Under the pieces are notes generated by a model, which was given only the letters and a program-made list of their open reading frames with translations, made no database searches and was not told the DNA's origin. Shown here piece by piece: positions 44,408 to 53,725 of a DNA stretch of 64,000 nucleotides. The first letter of the stretch is position 1; each line of letters starts with the position of its first letter. The stretch is taken from assembly GCA_035653615.1 (NCBI GenBank), contig DASRBN010000030.1, forward strand, positions 266,041-330,040. Direction: 5' to 3'. The position numbers and the translations under genes are program-made. This DNA is from Ktedonobacteraceae bacterium (GTDB lineage Bacteria > Chloroflexota > Ktedonobacteria > Ktedonobacterales > Ktedonobacteraceae).

Positions 44408-47008
44408 ATGAGAAAATCTACCCATCCAGGTCCCAATCTACGTTTAAAGAAAGAGCGCGAGCTGCGGGGCTGGTCGCAAAAATATGTAGCCGACCAGATT
44501 GGAGCTGATCACTACTATTTGAGCAGGTGGGAACGGGGCACTGCCTCTCCCAGTCCATATTATCGACGCAAGCTGTGTACTCTCTTTGGGAAAGATGCCA
44601 GGGAATTGGGCCTGATCCCCGGTGACCGTGATGAGCCTGAAGATTCCAGCGCAGCCAGCTCGCAGCAGGTCGTTCCTGCACAACCCTTAGCCGCTCCGCC
44701 CATTCCAGATACGATATATGATCCCCCTATTCCTCTTCCGGCGGCAGGAGCGGTAGGACTGGTCGGGCGTCATGACATGCTGCGCCGGCTCAAGCAGCGC
44801 TTATGCAATCATACGAGTGTGGTGCTTACGGCGTTGAATGGTTTGCCGGGTGTTGGTAAGACGACTCTGGCGGTCATGCTGGCTCATGATCAGGATGTAC
44901 GCGATCATTTCTCCGATGGTGTTCTCTGGTCGGGCTTAGGACCACATCCAAATGTGCCGGCGCTTCTTGGGCGTTGGGGTACATTGCTTGGCCTGGCATC
45001 AACAGAAGTGAACAGTTTAACCAGCATCGAATCCTGGGTTCGAGCCTTACACACACTGATTGGGGACCGCCGCGTGCTGCTCGTGATTGACGATGCCTGG
45101 GAAATCGATGACGCGCTCGCCTTCAAAATCGGCGGCCCTCATTGCGCCTACCTGTTGACGACCCGCTTTCCGCATATCGCGCTGCAGTTCGCGGCTGAGG
45201 GCGCTACGCTTGTTCGAGAGCTCAGCGAAGACGAGGGTGTTGAGTTATTAACGCGGCTTGCGCCGGAAGTTGTTGCTCAAGAGCCTGAGGCCGCGCGAGT
45301 GCTGGTACAATCGGTCGGCGGCCTACCCCTTGCCTTGACCATTATGGGCAAATATTTGCTGCTGCAATCGCATAGTGGCCAGCCCAGGCGCATACGTGCT
45401 GCTATAGAGAGGCTGCAAAATGTCGAGGAGCGTCTGCGACTCGTCGAACCACAGGCGTTCCTGGAAAAATCACCCAGTTTGCCAGTAGAAACGCCCATGT
45501 CTCTATCCGCAGTAATCGAGGTTGGCGATCAATATCTTGATGAGCAGGCGCGCGCGGGACTGCGTGCGCTTGCCGTTTTTCCGGCCAAACCCAATAGCTT
45601 CTCCGAGGAAGCTGCATTAGCCATAAGCAACGCGCCTGTTGAGATGCTAGACCGTTTGACCGATGCAGGAATGCTCGAGGGCAGCGGTCCCGAGCGCTAT
45701 ACCCTGCATCAGACAATCGCTGATTACGCGAGATCCCATCTGAATGACGTGAGTGCCTCTCATCGTATGGTTGCGTATTTTGTTCAATATGTTGAACTAC
45801 ATGAGAAAGATTATGATGCACTGGAGCAGGAGAGCAATAATATCTTCGCGGCCCTGCAAATAGCCTTCGAATTTGATCTACCGCGTGAGCTGGTGCGAGG
45901 GGTAAATGCTTTCTATCAATTCTTAGAGACGCAGGGATTGTACAGCCAGGCAGAGGAACACCTCAAGCGGGCACAACAGGCTGCTTTGATGCTGCATGAT
46001 GACGCTGCTCTGGGGCGGGTGTTGCTCAACCTGGGAAAAGTGGCCGGAAAACAGACCGACTACAACCGGGCTGAGTCCTACCTGCACGAGGGATTGGCAT
46101 TGGCGCGCCGTTTGGAAGATCAGGAACTGATCAGCGCCTTCCTGCAGGCTCTGGCCTCGATTGCTTATCGCCAGGGGGATTACGTCAGGACGGTCGAATA
46201 CGCGCAGGAGGGTCTGATACTAGCGCGCCAACTTGCCCTTCATGAGCGCATCAGCACACTATTGAAAAGCCTGGCCGCGGTAGCAAGCGATCAGGGCGAC
46301 TATGCGGGCGCTGAGACCTACCTGCAAGAAGGGTTGGCATTAGCGCGGCAGGCCAACTACGCCGAGGGTATTCGCCTCATGCTGACAAACCTGGGATGGT
46401 TAGCCCATATTCAGGGCAATTATGCCCAGGCAGAAGCGTACTGGCAGGAAGGGCTGGCCTTAGTACGTCGCATCGGGCATCGCGAGGGTATCAGCTTGTT
46501 GCTATTGAACCTGGGTGCTCTGGCCGGTGACCAGGGAAACTATGCCCAGGCAGAAATATACTTGCAAGAAGGTCTGACGATAGCACGTGAGATTGGGCAT
46601 CGCGAATGGATCAGTGTCTTGCTGGCGAATCTGGGAGAGTATGCAGGGAAACAGAGGCATTACTCGCAGGCCGAGGCCTACTTCAACGAAGCTCTGGCGC
46701 TTGCTCGTGAAATAGGTCATCGCTGGATTATCGCTGGCATTCTTGGCACATGGGGAGAGCTTCAACTCGATCAACGACATTTCACTGAAGCGGGCGCTGC
46801 CTTTCATGAAATGTTGGAAATTGCTGCCGGCCAAAATCAAGGCTTGACCGCGGTTGCTCTTTATGGTCTTGCGCGCGTAGCGGCGGGGCGGGGCAATACT
46901 TCAGAAGCTCGTGAGCTGGCTCAAAAAAGTCTGACAATCTTTGAGACAACCGGTGACCACAGGGCTACTGAAGTACAGCGCTGGCTATATTCTCTTTCCG
47001 TCGAATAG
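44408..47008 (+). CDS. XRE-type HTH/NB-ARC/TPR STAND regulator
   Basis: Multidomain signalling ATPase of 866 residues. An N-terminal helix-turn-helix (LRLKKERELRGWSQKYVADQIGADHYYLSRWERG, seen in part) is followed by a Pro/Ala linker, then NB-ARC: P-loop GLPGVGKTT (about 146-154), VLLVIDDAW (Walker B), TTRFPHI and GGLPLALTI (GLPL motif). From about residue 510 at least eight TPR-like units of about 40 residues follow, each with YxQAExYLxEGLxLAR. STAND proteins act as ligand-gated switches in transcription or cell-death control, and are very numerous in Ktedonobacteria. The ligand probably binds the TPR region. No defence effector is adjacent. Confidence 0.92.
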   Translation: MRKSTHPGPNLRLKKERELRGWSQKYVADQIGADHYYLSRWERGTASPSPYYRRKLCTLFGKDARELGLIPGDRDEPEDSSAASSQQVVPAQPLAAPPIPDTIYDPPIPLPAAGAVGLVGRHDMLRRLKQRLCNHTSVVLTALNGLPGVGKTTLAVMLAHDQDVRDHFSDGVLWSGLGPHPNVPALLGRWGTLLGLASTEVNSLTSIESWVRALHTLIGDRRVLLVIDDAWEIDDALAFKIGGPHCAYLLTTRFPHIALQFAAEGATLVRELSEDEGVELLTRLAPEVVAQEPEAARVLVQSVGGLPLALTIMGKYLLLQSHSGQPRRIRAAIERLQNVEERLRLVEPQAFLEKSPSLPVETPMSLSAVIEVGDQYLDEQARAGLRALAVFPAKPNSFSEEAALAISNAPVEMLDRLTDAGMLEGSGPERYTLHQTIADYARSHLNDVSASHRMVAYFVQYVELHEKDYDALEQESNNIFAALQIAFEFDLPRELVRGVNAFYQFLETQGLYSQAEEHLKRAQQAALMLHDDAALGRVLLNLGKVAGKQTDYNRAESYLHEGLALARRLEDQELISAFLQALASIAYRQGDYVRTVEYAQEGLILARQLALHERISTLLKSLAAVASDQGDYAGAETYLQEGLALARQANYAEGIRLMLTNLGWLAHIQGNYAQAEAYWQEGLALVRRIGHREGISLLLLNLGALAGDQGNYAQAEIYLQEGLTIAREIGHREWISVLLANLGEYAGKQRHYSQAEAYFNEALALAREIGHRWIIAGILGTWGELQLDQRHFTEAGAAFHEMLEIAAGQNQGLTAVALYGLARVAAGRGNTSEARELAQKSLTIFETTGDHRATEVQRWLYSLSVE

Positions 47009-47024
47009 ATTGCGTCTGTATGTT

Positions 47025-48053
47025 CTACATGAATTCAGACAGAATAGCATCCTCTGCCGCGTAATCAAAATCTCTTGGGTCAATTTGTGCCGGAGGATTT
47101 GCTCGTTCCCAGGCAATAGTTCTCTTGAACGCCTCGTCCAGATCTATCCGCTCTTGATATCCCAGTTCGTCACGTATGCGCTTTGTATCGACGACGATAT
47201 CCTGTTCGGCATTGATACCCCAACTCAATGGCTCCGGTAGTTTCCCATGAGGGACAAGCACAATATTCCCTTGCCATCCCGCTATCTCCCCGATCTTGCG
47301 TATGCGGTCCGCCATCGTCATCGTGATAGGTTCTCCCACGTTATAAATGCGCCCGCTCGCCCGCTCATCGGTAACGACCAGAACAATCGCAGCAGCAACA
47401 TTCTCCACGTATCCATGTGCCCAGCGCCATTGAGCCTCCTTTTCATCAAGCAAGATGGCGGGGCGCCTATCATCCATACGCTTTAACCATGAAAACATGC
47501 GATGCTGGTAATCTCCTGGCCCATAGACCGCCGGAAGTCGTAAGATGGTGCTGGATAGCTCTGGATTCCCCATCACAACACGCTCGACGAGAATCTTATC
47601 GTAATCGTTCATCCACTGCTTCTGTTCTTCATTGCGCGGAGTTGCGCCACGATAAGGATAGAGATGCTCGCGCAAAGGCGAATCCTCGGTAATCGGTCCA
47701 GGTTCTGCCGGTCCTGACTCCTTGTTATTGACTCGTCCAAAAGCGCGATAGACATCCTGGCTGCTGATCGCGACCACCCTTCCGGCATTACCTCTAAACG
47801 TATTCATAACCTCCTGAGCATCCTGCTCAGTAAACGGGATCATGTCCAATACTACTTCGGGTTCAAAATTTCTAAACCTGTCGATATGAGAAGCAAGAGA
47901 TCGTCGATCTCCCAGAACCTCCTGGACGCCCTGTGGCAAATCGATGGTATTTTGACCACGGTGAAAAACTATGACCTCATGGCCTGCATCGCTCAATAAG
48001 CGTACAACCAGAGGACCCATGAAGCGCGTACCGCCAATAACAAGAATACGCAT
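47025..48053 (-). CDS. NAD-dependent epimerase/dehydratase family protein
   Basis: Extended short-chain dehydrogenase of 342 residues. The Rossmann motif is GGTRFMG (about 7-13), and RLPAVYGPGDYQHR resembles the family's third region. The usual catalytic YxxxK is replaced by a different tyrosine context (DYDKILVER), so identity as an isoflavone-reductase-like or ATP-independent epimerase is open. ATG 48053 follows AAAGGG by about nine bases. Upstream are three palindromic operator-like repeats, indicating dedicated regulation. The gene ends 16 bases after the STAND gene's stop on the opposite strand. Confidence 0.82.
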   Translation of the reverse strand: MRILVIGGTRFMGPLVVRLLSDAGHEVIVFHRGQNTIDLPQGVQEVLGDRRSLASHIDRFRNFEPEVVLDMIPFTEQDAQEVMNTFRGNAGRVVAISSQDVYRAFGRVNNKESGPAEPGPITEDSPLREHLYPYRGATPRNEEQKQWMNDYDKILVERVVMGNPELSSTILRLPAVYGPGDYQHRMFSWLKRMDDRRPAILLDEKEAQWRWAHGYVENVAAAIVLVVTDERASGRIYNVGEPITMTMADRIRKIGEIAGWQGNIVLVPHGKLPEPLSWGINAEQDIVVDTKRIRDELGYQERIDLDEAFKRTIAWERANPPAQIDPRDFDYAAEDAILSEFM

Positions 48054-48109
48054 AATACTTACCCTTTCAGTTTTCAAAAGCTTGTGACCTGTTATTGGCA
48101 AGCATACTA

Positions 48110-48181
48110 GCTATAAGTATATCTTTCAATAGAAAACCTATGCTATAAGCATAGCTATGCTGATGGAAATGCTATAAGCAT
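48110..48181 (-). promoter_or_regulatory. Three-copy palindromic operator upstream of the epimerase gene
   Basis: GCTATAAGTAT (48110-48120), GCTATAAGCAT (48142-48152) and GCTATAAGCAT (48171-48181) are repeated at about 30-base intervals, roughly three helical turns. The last two are part of ATGCT-ATA-AGCAT, a perfect palindrome with a three-base centre. This looks like a cooperative repressor or activator site about 60-130 bases upstream of the epimerase start. The protein that binds it is not visible here. Confidence 0.6.
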
Positions 48182-48309
48182 GCATAACTGAAGTTTCTCT
48201 CCTGTCCTTTTTTCCCATTATGCCGTATGTTCCTGCAAAATTGCTCTCCTGAACCTATGTTATAATTTAGAGCAGTTTGACCCCTTACATCTCTCAGGGA
48301 GGATATTGA

Positions 48310-49038
48310 ATGGATACTCTTTTCAAACGCTCTAAAGGGCAACTGGAAAAGATGAAAGCGGCTGTCAAAGACCATCAAAACTCGTTGGATTCTGCCGGAG
48401 AGCAATCTAATGAGCATAACCAGGTAGAGCCATTCTCTGCCGGAGATCGTCTTATTATGCTTTGCGACGGAGTATTTGCCATTGCAATTACACTGCTCGT
48501 CATCAACATTAAAATTCCTGCGGGCCTTACAGAAGATACATTCAACGCAGCTTTACGAACACAGTTGTTCTCTCAAGTCCTCTTCTACCTGATTACTTTC
48601 CTGGTTGTTGCGGGTTACTGGAGTGAGCATCGCCGCCTGATGAAACTTATTGAACGCATAGACCGGCGTTTCATCAGCCTCACTTTTCTGTTCCTGGCCT
48701 TTATTGCCTTTTTCCCGGTCACCTCCAGTATCGTGGGTGAAGGGTATGGATATCGAAGCGCTGTTATTTTATATACCTTAGCATTTGCCGGATGTGGCTT
48801 CTCCTCACTGCTGCTCTGGTTATATGCTTCGTGGCATCATAGACTAATCGATCCACAAATGACGCAGGACGAGATTATTTCACACGCAATTAATATTGCG
48901 CTGGCGCCGAGCTATTTCTCCCTTTCGCTGCTGTTGCTGTTTTCCTCTATCACGCCGGCCAATATTTTTTGGACCTGGCTCCTGCTGCCAGTGGTCGTCT
49001 TTGTCGTTCGTCGCATCCGGCAGAGCAAGTTAACGTGA
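48310..49038 (+). CDS. TMEM175-family (DUF1211) potassium-channel-like protein
   Basis: Membrane protein of 242 residues with six helices. The first helix has RLIMLCDGVFAIAITLLVINI, the family motif (FSD variant DGVFAIAITLLV) that lines the pore in TMEM175 channels. Prokaryotic members conduct potassium as tetramers. The N-terminal 45 residues are a charged, probably cytoplasmic extension. The FSD core is DGV instead of FSD. TATAAT at 48261-48266 upstream; no convincing -35. No operon partner. Confidence 0.9.
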   Translation: MDTLFKRSKGQLEKMKAAVKDHQNSLDSAGEQSNEHNQVEPFSAGDRLIMLCDGVFAIAITLLVINIKIPAGLTEDTFNAALRTQLFSQVLFYLITFLVVAGYWSEHRRLMKLIERIDRRFISLTFLFLAFIAFFPVTSSIVGEGYGYRSAVILYTLAFAGCGFSSLLLWLYASWHHRLIDPQMTQDEIISHAINIALAPSYFSLSLLLLFSSITPANIFWTWLLLPVVVFVVRRIRQSKLT

Positions 49039-49164
49039 TAGGGTTTGAATCATAGTTCGTATTGACACAGGTCTATCTTGCCTCTACAATAAAAGCGGCT
49101 CGCGATCATTGAAAGAAGCGCTACTTTGCGCCTTCGCAACAGTAATGTAGGATGAGGAACTGCT

Positions 49165-51126
49165 ATGCCGCGCTGCCCGAATCCCAGGTGTCGTACCGAT
49201 TACCCGCCTGGGACATTTCGTTGCATCAATCCATTCTGCCAGTGTTTGCTGCCCGAGGCGGTAGTGGCCGGGCGCTACCGTGTTGAAACCTTGATCGGCC
49301 TTGGTGGCATGGGCGCGGTTTATCGCGCAAGCGATACATTTGAAATGCAGCAGGTAGCGCTCAAGGTGCTCACGACTACCGGCAAAAGCTCGGAGGATCA
49401 AGCAACGGCGGTGGAACGTTTCCGCCGCGAGGCCCGCTATGCGCACCAGCTTCACCATAAAAATGTTGTGCCTGTTCTCAATTTTGGTCTGGATGGCAAC
49501 CTGCTCTATCTTGTCATGCCCCTGATTACCGGCGGCACGCTCAAGGCCCTGTTGAAGCCCGAACAGCCCTTACCCATAGCCCTGGCGCAGCGCTACCTCA
49601 ATGAGCTGGCGGATGCTATCGATGCCATCCATGCCCATCCACAAAACATCGTGCATCGCGATATCAAGCCCTCGAATCTGCTCATCCACCAGGACGATGG
49701 ACGCCTGGTCGTTGCCGATTTTGGCATCGCTCGTGCCATGCAGAAAGAGCGTCCCCTGACACAGGGAGGATGGGCCCTGGGTACGGAACACTATACGGCT
49801 CCCGAACAGGGACAGGGGAAGCCCGAACCCGCCAGCGATATCTACTCGATGGGCGTGCTGGCCTATCAAATGTTTACCGGCCTGTTGCCGTTCCAGGCCA
49901 TTGTACGCACTCGCTCTACAGAACTCCCGATGCCCAGCAAGTTGAATTCATTATTGCCCCCGGCGATAGATGCAGCCATAATGCGAGCGACGGACGCAGA
50001 TCCCGCGAAACGTTACAAAACGGCTCGCGAATTCGCCGATGCCATCAATAAGGCGATCTACGAGAGCGAAACTGAAAAGCAGTATGAGCCTCCCGCCGTC
50101 GTCTCCAGTAACCTCGCCACGATAGTCAGCCCCAATGTCGTGATACGCACAATTATTCCTGAGAATCCCTGCGGCGCGTGCGGGCAGGAAAATCGTAAGA
50201 CTTCGCGCTTTTGCCGTCGCTGTGGGCATCGCCTGGATGAAACGTCACCGCTTGTGACCGGCGTATGCCAGGTTGGCTATGTTAGCGATACCGGTCGCCG
50301 TTACGTGGCCGCCGAGAATGAGGATATGCTGCTGATCGTACAGGGGTTGTGCGCAAATCTCGCGCCACCTCCGCGCCCGTTCGGACTGTTCGCGGTGGCC
50401 GATGGATTGCGCGGGCCGCAAGGCAAACCTGCCGGGGGACATGAAGCCAGTCGCCTGGCGATAGAGACCGTCGCGGATGTCCTGCTGCCTTTGCTGGCAA
50501 CGCCGCTGCTCTCAAGTTCGTCAATGTCGCCGGGGAATAACTCGTTTTTATCCTCTGGTAGCCCGGCGAGGGGAGCTTTCATGCCGGCCCCTCCACCCGA
50601 TACAATAGTCGAACAATGGATGAAGGAGGCGGTCAGGCGAGCAAATCTGGTAATTTACCACTGCAACGCAGATTATGAAACAAGTATGGCCAGTACCCTG
50701 ACGACAGCGCTGGTCTATAAACATCGTCTCTATGTCACGAGTGTTGGGGATAGTCGAGCATATCATTATAACCCCGCGCGAGGATTGACCCGTATCACGA
50801 CCGATCATACACTGGCGGCTAATCTGGTCGACGCCAAACTTTTTCAACCGGAAGAAATCTATAGCAACCCCAAGAATAAGCATCTCTATCGCTACCTTGG
50901 TCAAAATAATCAGATCCACATAGATTTTACTGAGCGCGAAGTTGAGGTGAATGATCTCGTCTTGCTTTGCACTAATGGACTATGGCATATGGTGCGCGAT
51001 GAGCGCTTGAAAGAACTCCTTGCTCAGGGGGGAGACCCGCAGAAGCTCGCGCGCAAGCTGGTTGACGAGGCAAATCTGGCGGGCGGTGAGGGGAATGTGA
51101 GCGCAATAGTTGTGGGCATACAATAG
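49165..51126 (+). CDS. Serine/threonine kinase fused to a degenerate PP2C domain
   Basis: Cytoplasmic signalling protein of 653 residues. A zinc-knuckle-like N-terminus (Cys4, Cys9, Cys20, Cys25) leads to a Hanks-type kinase: GLGGMGAVY, ATP-binding Lys in VALKVL, HRDIKPSN (about 164) and DFGIA (about 185), all catalytic residues intact. A second four-Cys ribbon (CGACGQ...CRRCG, about 335-355) leads to a PP2C fold: ENED and VADGLRG keep the first metal-binding Asp, but the later DG is NG (LLCTNGLWH, about 600) and the final GGxDN is GGEGN (about 640). Two metal ligands are therefore lost and the phosphatase is probably inactive or a sensor. No target is adjacent. Confidence 0.92.
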   Translation: MPRCPNPRCRTDYPPGTFRCINPFCQCLLPEAVVAGRYRVETLIGLGGMGAVYRASDTFEMQQVALKVLTTTGKSSEDQATAVERFRREARYAHQLHHKNVVPVLNFGLDGNLLYLVMPLITGGTLKALLKPEQPLPIALAQRYLNELADAIDAIHAHPQNIVHRDIKPSNLLIHQDDGRLVVADFGIARAMQKERPLTQGGWALGTEHYTAPEQGQGKPEPASDIYSMGVLAYQMFTGLLPFQAIVRTRSTELPMPSKLNSLLPPAIDAAIMRATDADPAKRYKTAREFADAINKAIYESETEKQYEPPAVVSSNLATIVSPNVVIRTIIPENPCGACGQENRKTSRFCRRCGHRLDETSPLVTGVCQVGYVSDTGRRYVAAENEDMLLIVQGLCANLAPPPRPFGLFAVADGLRGPQGKPAGGHEASRLAIETVADVLLPLLATPLLSSSSMSPGNNSFLSSGSPARGAFMPAPPPDTIVEQWMKEAVRRANLVIYHCNADYETSMASTLTTALVYKHRLYVTSVGDSRAYHYNPARGLTRITTDHTLAANLVDAKLFQPEEIYSNPKNKHLYRYLGQNNQIHIDFTEREVEVNDLVLLCTNGLWHMVRDERLKELLAQGGDPQKLARKLVDEANLAGGEGNVSAIVVGIQ

Positions 51127-51338
51127 ACTGTGGCTATTTATTTTGGTGAATTTCAGATTGCGCCACTCGAAAGTATTTCTCATTTAACGCCTACGATACA
51201 GTTGTTGCGGCGAATCATTGACACTATCGAGGGTACGTCGAGATGATTTGGGGAAAAGTTTCTGTCAGATAATTGACGAGATCATGCGGCTACGAAGACC
51301 AGTTTACGAGCTTTCAGGGGTTATTTCGTAAATATTTA

Positions 51339-53471
51339 TCATCCTGCTGTCAGCAACCATACTCTGAGCAATTCGGCTACACTCCAGGCCTGTGCATAGC
51401 AGCCGGCAGGCGTAAAAGGCGGTTCCGGCTCTGCAACCTCACAGATCGTGCCCAGGCAGAAATCCCACAGGTGATTGACCAGTGGCTGCAGGAGATGGGC
51501 CAATACCGCGCTGTCATTATGAAGGCGCAGGTACACATCGATATATGGTCCGATCAGCCAGGGCCAGACCGCTCCCTGGTGATAGGCCCCATCGCGTTCT
51601 TCACGATTACCATTGAAATGATTGCGATAGGCCGGGTCATCGGGACTCAAGGTGCGCAATCCCATGGGTGTCAGCAAGTGTTGCGTCACTTTCTCGAACA
51701 TGCTGCGGATTTGCTCTTCAGAAAGCAGGTTGCGGGTAAGCGAAGTCGCGAACAACTGGTTCGGACGCAGTGAAGCATCGTTCTTTCCTGCTATCCCGTC
51801 AGCATCTACAACATCGTAAAGATATCCTCCATCTTCATACCAGAAGCGTGCCGCGAAGTTTTCACCCACACGAGAACGCAATTGACCATATTCAAGTGCA
51901 TCCTTAGAGAGGTGTATCGCCCAGCTCTCCATATAGCCCAGCGCGCAATACCAGAGCGCGTTGATTTCTACCGGTTTTCCATGGCGCGGCGTCACCACCC
52001 AATCGTTCACTTTCGCATCCATCCATGTCAATTGCACTCCAGGTGCGCCTGCATGTAGCAGACCATCAGACGGGTCAACGCCGATATTGTAGAGCGTGCC
52101 TCGCACGTGCCAATCGATAATGCCGCTGAGTGTGGGGTACAGTTCTTTTACCAGCGACCAATCTCCTGTTGTCGTAGTGTAGTTATTGATCGCGTGAAAC
52201 ATCCACAGCGTCGCGTCGGCGGTATTATATTCCGGCGTCTCGCCGCTGTCGGGGAAACGATTTGGAATAAGCCCCTGATGCGTGTACGAGGCGAAGGCTT
52301 TGATCAGCCCGCGTGCCTCGCTGAATCTCCCCGTACAGAGCAGTAAACCGGGCAGGGAGATCATACTATCACGCCCCCAATCGGTGAACCAGGGATAGCC
52401 CGCTATGATTGTTTTGCGCTCGGGGGAAAGCCGGAAAGACTGGGTTTCATTACTATGATCGTTCCTCTTTTCTGGGCGAGCAACGATAAACTGATCGGCG
52501 GCAATGACCAGGCGGGCACGCACAGGGTCCTGCTGGGCTAAACTGGTGGTTGAGTGGTCCGCAATATCTAGCAGTTGCCGGATGCGTCTCGAGTGGCGTC
52601 TATGTGCTTCGACTACCGCACCCTCGTGATATGGGCCACCAAATTCCGTGGCGGCGCCTTCTTCCGCGCTTAAGACCAGTGTCACGCGTTCACCAGGCGC
52701 TATCTGCACGTGAAAAACGCCTGGCTGGTAGACATCATCCAGGTCCGGTAGACCTCGTTCTCTGTCTCGCCGGTGCAATACATGCCAATACCAGTAATCC
52801 GTAGGGGCAAATTTAGCTACTGACCCGGCAATCAGCCAGTAAGGCTGCGCTTCATCGTAGGCGCGAATGCAGCAGCTATTGCCCTTATTTTCAACCTGGA
52901 AATGCCAATCGAGCGAACCCTGGGTTGTGCTGTGATGATCGCGATACAGGCAAAATGGGAATAGGCGCAAATTCAGCGTTACATCGTTCAGTTCATTTTC
53001 GGATAGATCATGCACAATGTATTGCACATAGGTCGTATTCTGCCCATATTCCATCCAGATACGCTTTTCCAGGCGAAGATTGTTCTCAAGTGTGTAACGA
53101 AAGCAGGCTACGTCGCCCTCCAGTGCCAGGCGTTCAAGATAGTTATATCCTTGTGGGTCAATCGTGCCATCCTGGTATTCATTGACACCCAGCTTCAATA
53201 CGTGCCCATCCGGCAGTTCGACTTCCTCATCGATCTTTGTTACCAGCACAGTGCGTTCGACGGGTGGATGGAGTGCGGCCACCAGCAGGCCATGATAGCT
53301 GCGCGTCGGTGCTCCTGCAATGGAACTTCCGGCATACCCTCCCAGCCCGTTGGTCACGAACCATTCGCGATCCAGCGCTGCCTGTACGTCTCCACAAATA
53401 TCATGACCCACAAATAAATTCCATGCGTTGGAAGGAGTGTCGGCGGCCGCCTCTTCATAGTCGATGCTCAT
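51339..53471 (-). CDS. Glycogen-debranching-type amylo-1,6-glucosidase
   Basis: Enzyme of 710 residues. The N-terminal domain begins REWFVTNGLGGYAGSSIAGAPTRSYHGLLVAALHPP (seen in part), typical of bacterial and archaeal glycogen debranching enzymes. The C-terminal (alpha/alpha)6 GDE_C domain has WFTDWGRDSMISLPGLLL, the catalytic Asp region, and TLSPDDPAYRNHF near the end. It removes alpha-1,6 branch points from glycogen or starch-like glucan. No GH13 or glycogen phosphorylase adjoins, although a GH15 glucoamylase lies at 23 kb. The ATG follows AGGAG by about nine bases. A dispersed repeat (53504) precedes it. Confidence 0.92.
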   Translation of the reverse strand: MSIDYEEAAADTPSNAWNLFVGHDICGDVQAALDREWFVTNGLGGYAGSSIAGAPTRSYHGLLVAALHPPVERTVLVTKIDEEVELPDGHVLKLGVNEYQDGTIDPQGYNYLERLALEGDVACFRYTLENNLRLEKRIWMEYGQNTTYVQYIVHDLSENELNDVTLNLRLFPFCLYRDHHSTTQGSLDWHFQVENKGNSCCIRAYDEAQPYWLIAGSVAKFAPTDYWYWHVLHRRDRERGLPDLDDVYQPGVFHVQIAPGERVTLVLSAEEGAATEFGGPYHEGAVVEAHRRHSRRIRQLLDIADHSTTSLAQQDPVRARLVIAADQFIVARPEKRNDHSNETQSFRLSPERKTIIAGYPWFTDWGRDSMISLPGLLLCTGRFSEARGLIKAFASYTHQGLIPNRFPDSGETPEYNTADATLWMFHAINNYTTTTGDWSLVKELYPTLSGIIDWHVRGTLYNIGVDPSDGLLHAGAPGVQLTWMDAKVNDWVVTPRHGKPVEINALWYCALGYMESWAIHLSKDALEYGQLRSRVGENFAARFWYEDGGYLYDVVDADGIAGKNDASLRPNQLFATSLTRNLLSEEQIRSMFEKVTQHLLTPMGLRTLSPDDPAYRNHFNGNREERDGAYHQGAVWPWLIGPYIDVYLRLHNDSAVLAHLLQPLVNHLWDFCLGTICEVAEPEPPFTPAGCYAQAWSVAELLRVWLLTAG

Positions 53472-53503
53472 GAGGATTCTCCTCTTGCCGTCTTATTTTC
53501 TTC

Positions 53504-53530
53504 TGTAGGGATAGTACCTGATGCCTATCC
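53504..53530. repeat. Dispersed repeat, copy 5
   Basis: TGTAGGGATAGTACCTGATG and then CCTATCC, a diverged member of the GTAGGGACAGTGCC family, in the leader of the debranching enzyme gene. Confidence 0.6.
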
Positions 53531-53617
53531 TCATGCTTGTCCCCATAATGTTACACTGTACCGAATACGACTGACAAGGTGTACAGATGTACGAGGAAAA
53601 CGCCAGGTTTGCTGCTC

Positions 53618-53680
53618 CCGTAGGGATAATGGCTCGTCCTCGTTGGGGCACAGGACGGGCACCAGGCACCGTCCCTACGG
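53618..53680. repeat. Miniature element with terminal inverted repeats, copy 6
   Basis: CCGTAGGGA (53618-53626) and TCCCTACGG (53672-53680) are exact inverted termini of a 63-base unit. The inner part has GGCTCGTCC and GGACGGGCACCAGGCACCGT, matching the dispersed repeat consensus. It is the longest copy and may be the full element. Confidence 0.65.
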
Positions 53681-53725
53681 AATTCCCTGATTTGATTGTG
53701 AAAAATCATGATTGTCCAGGCATGT

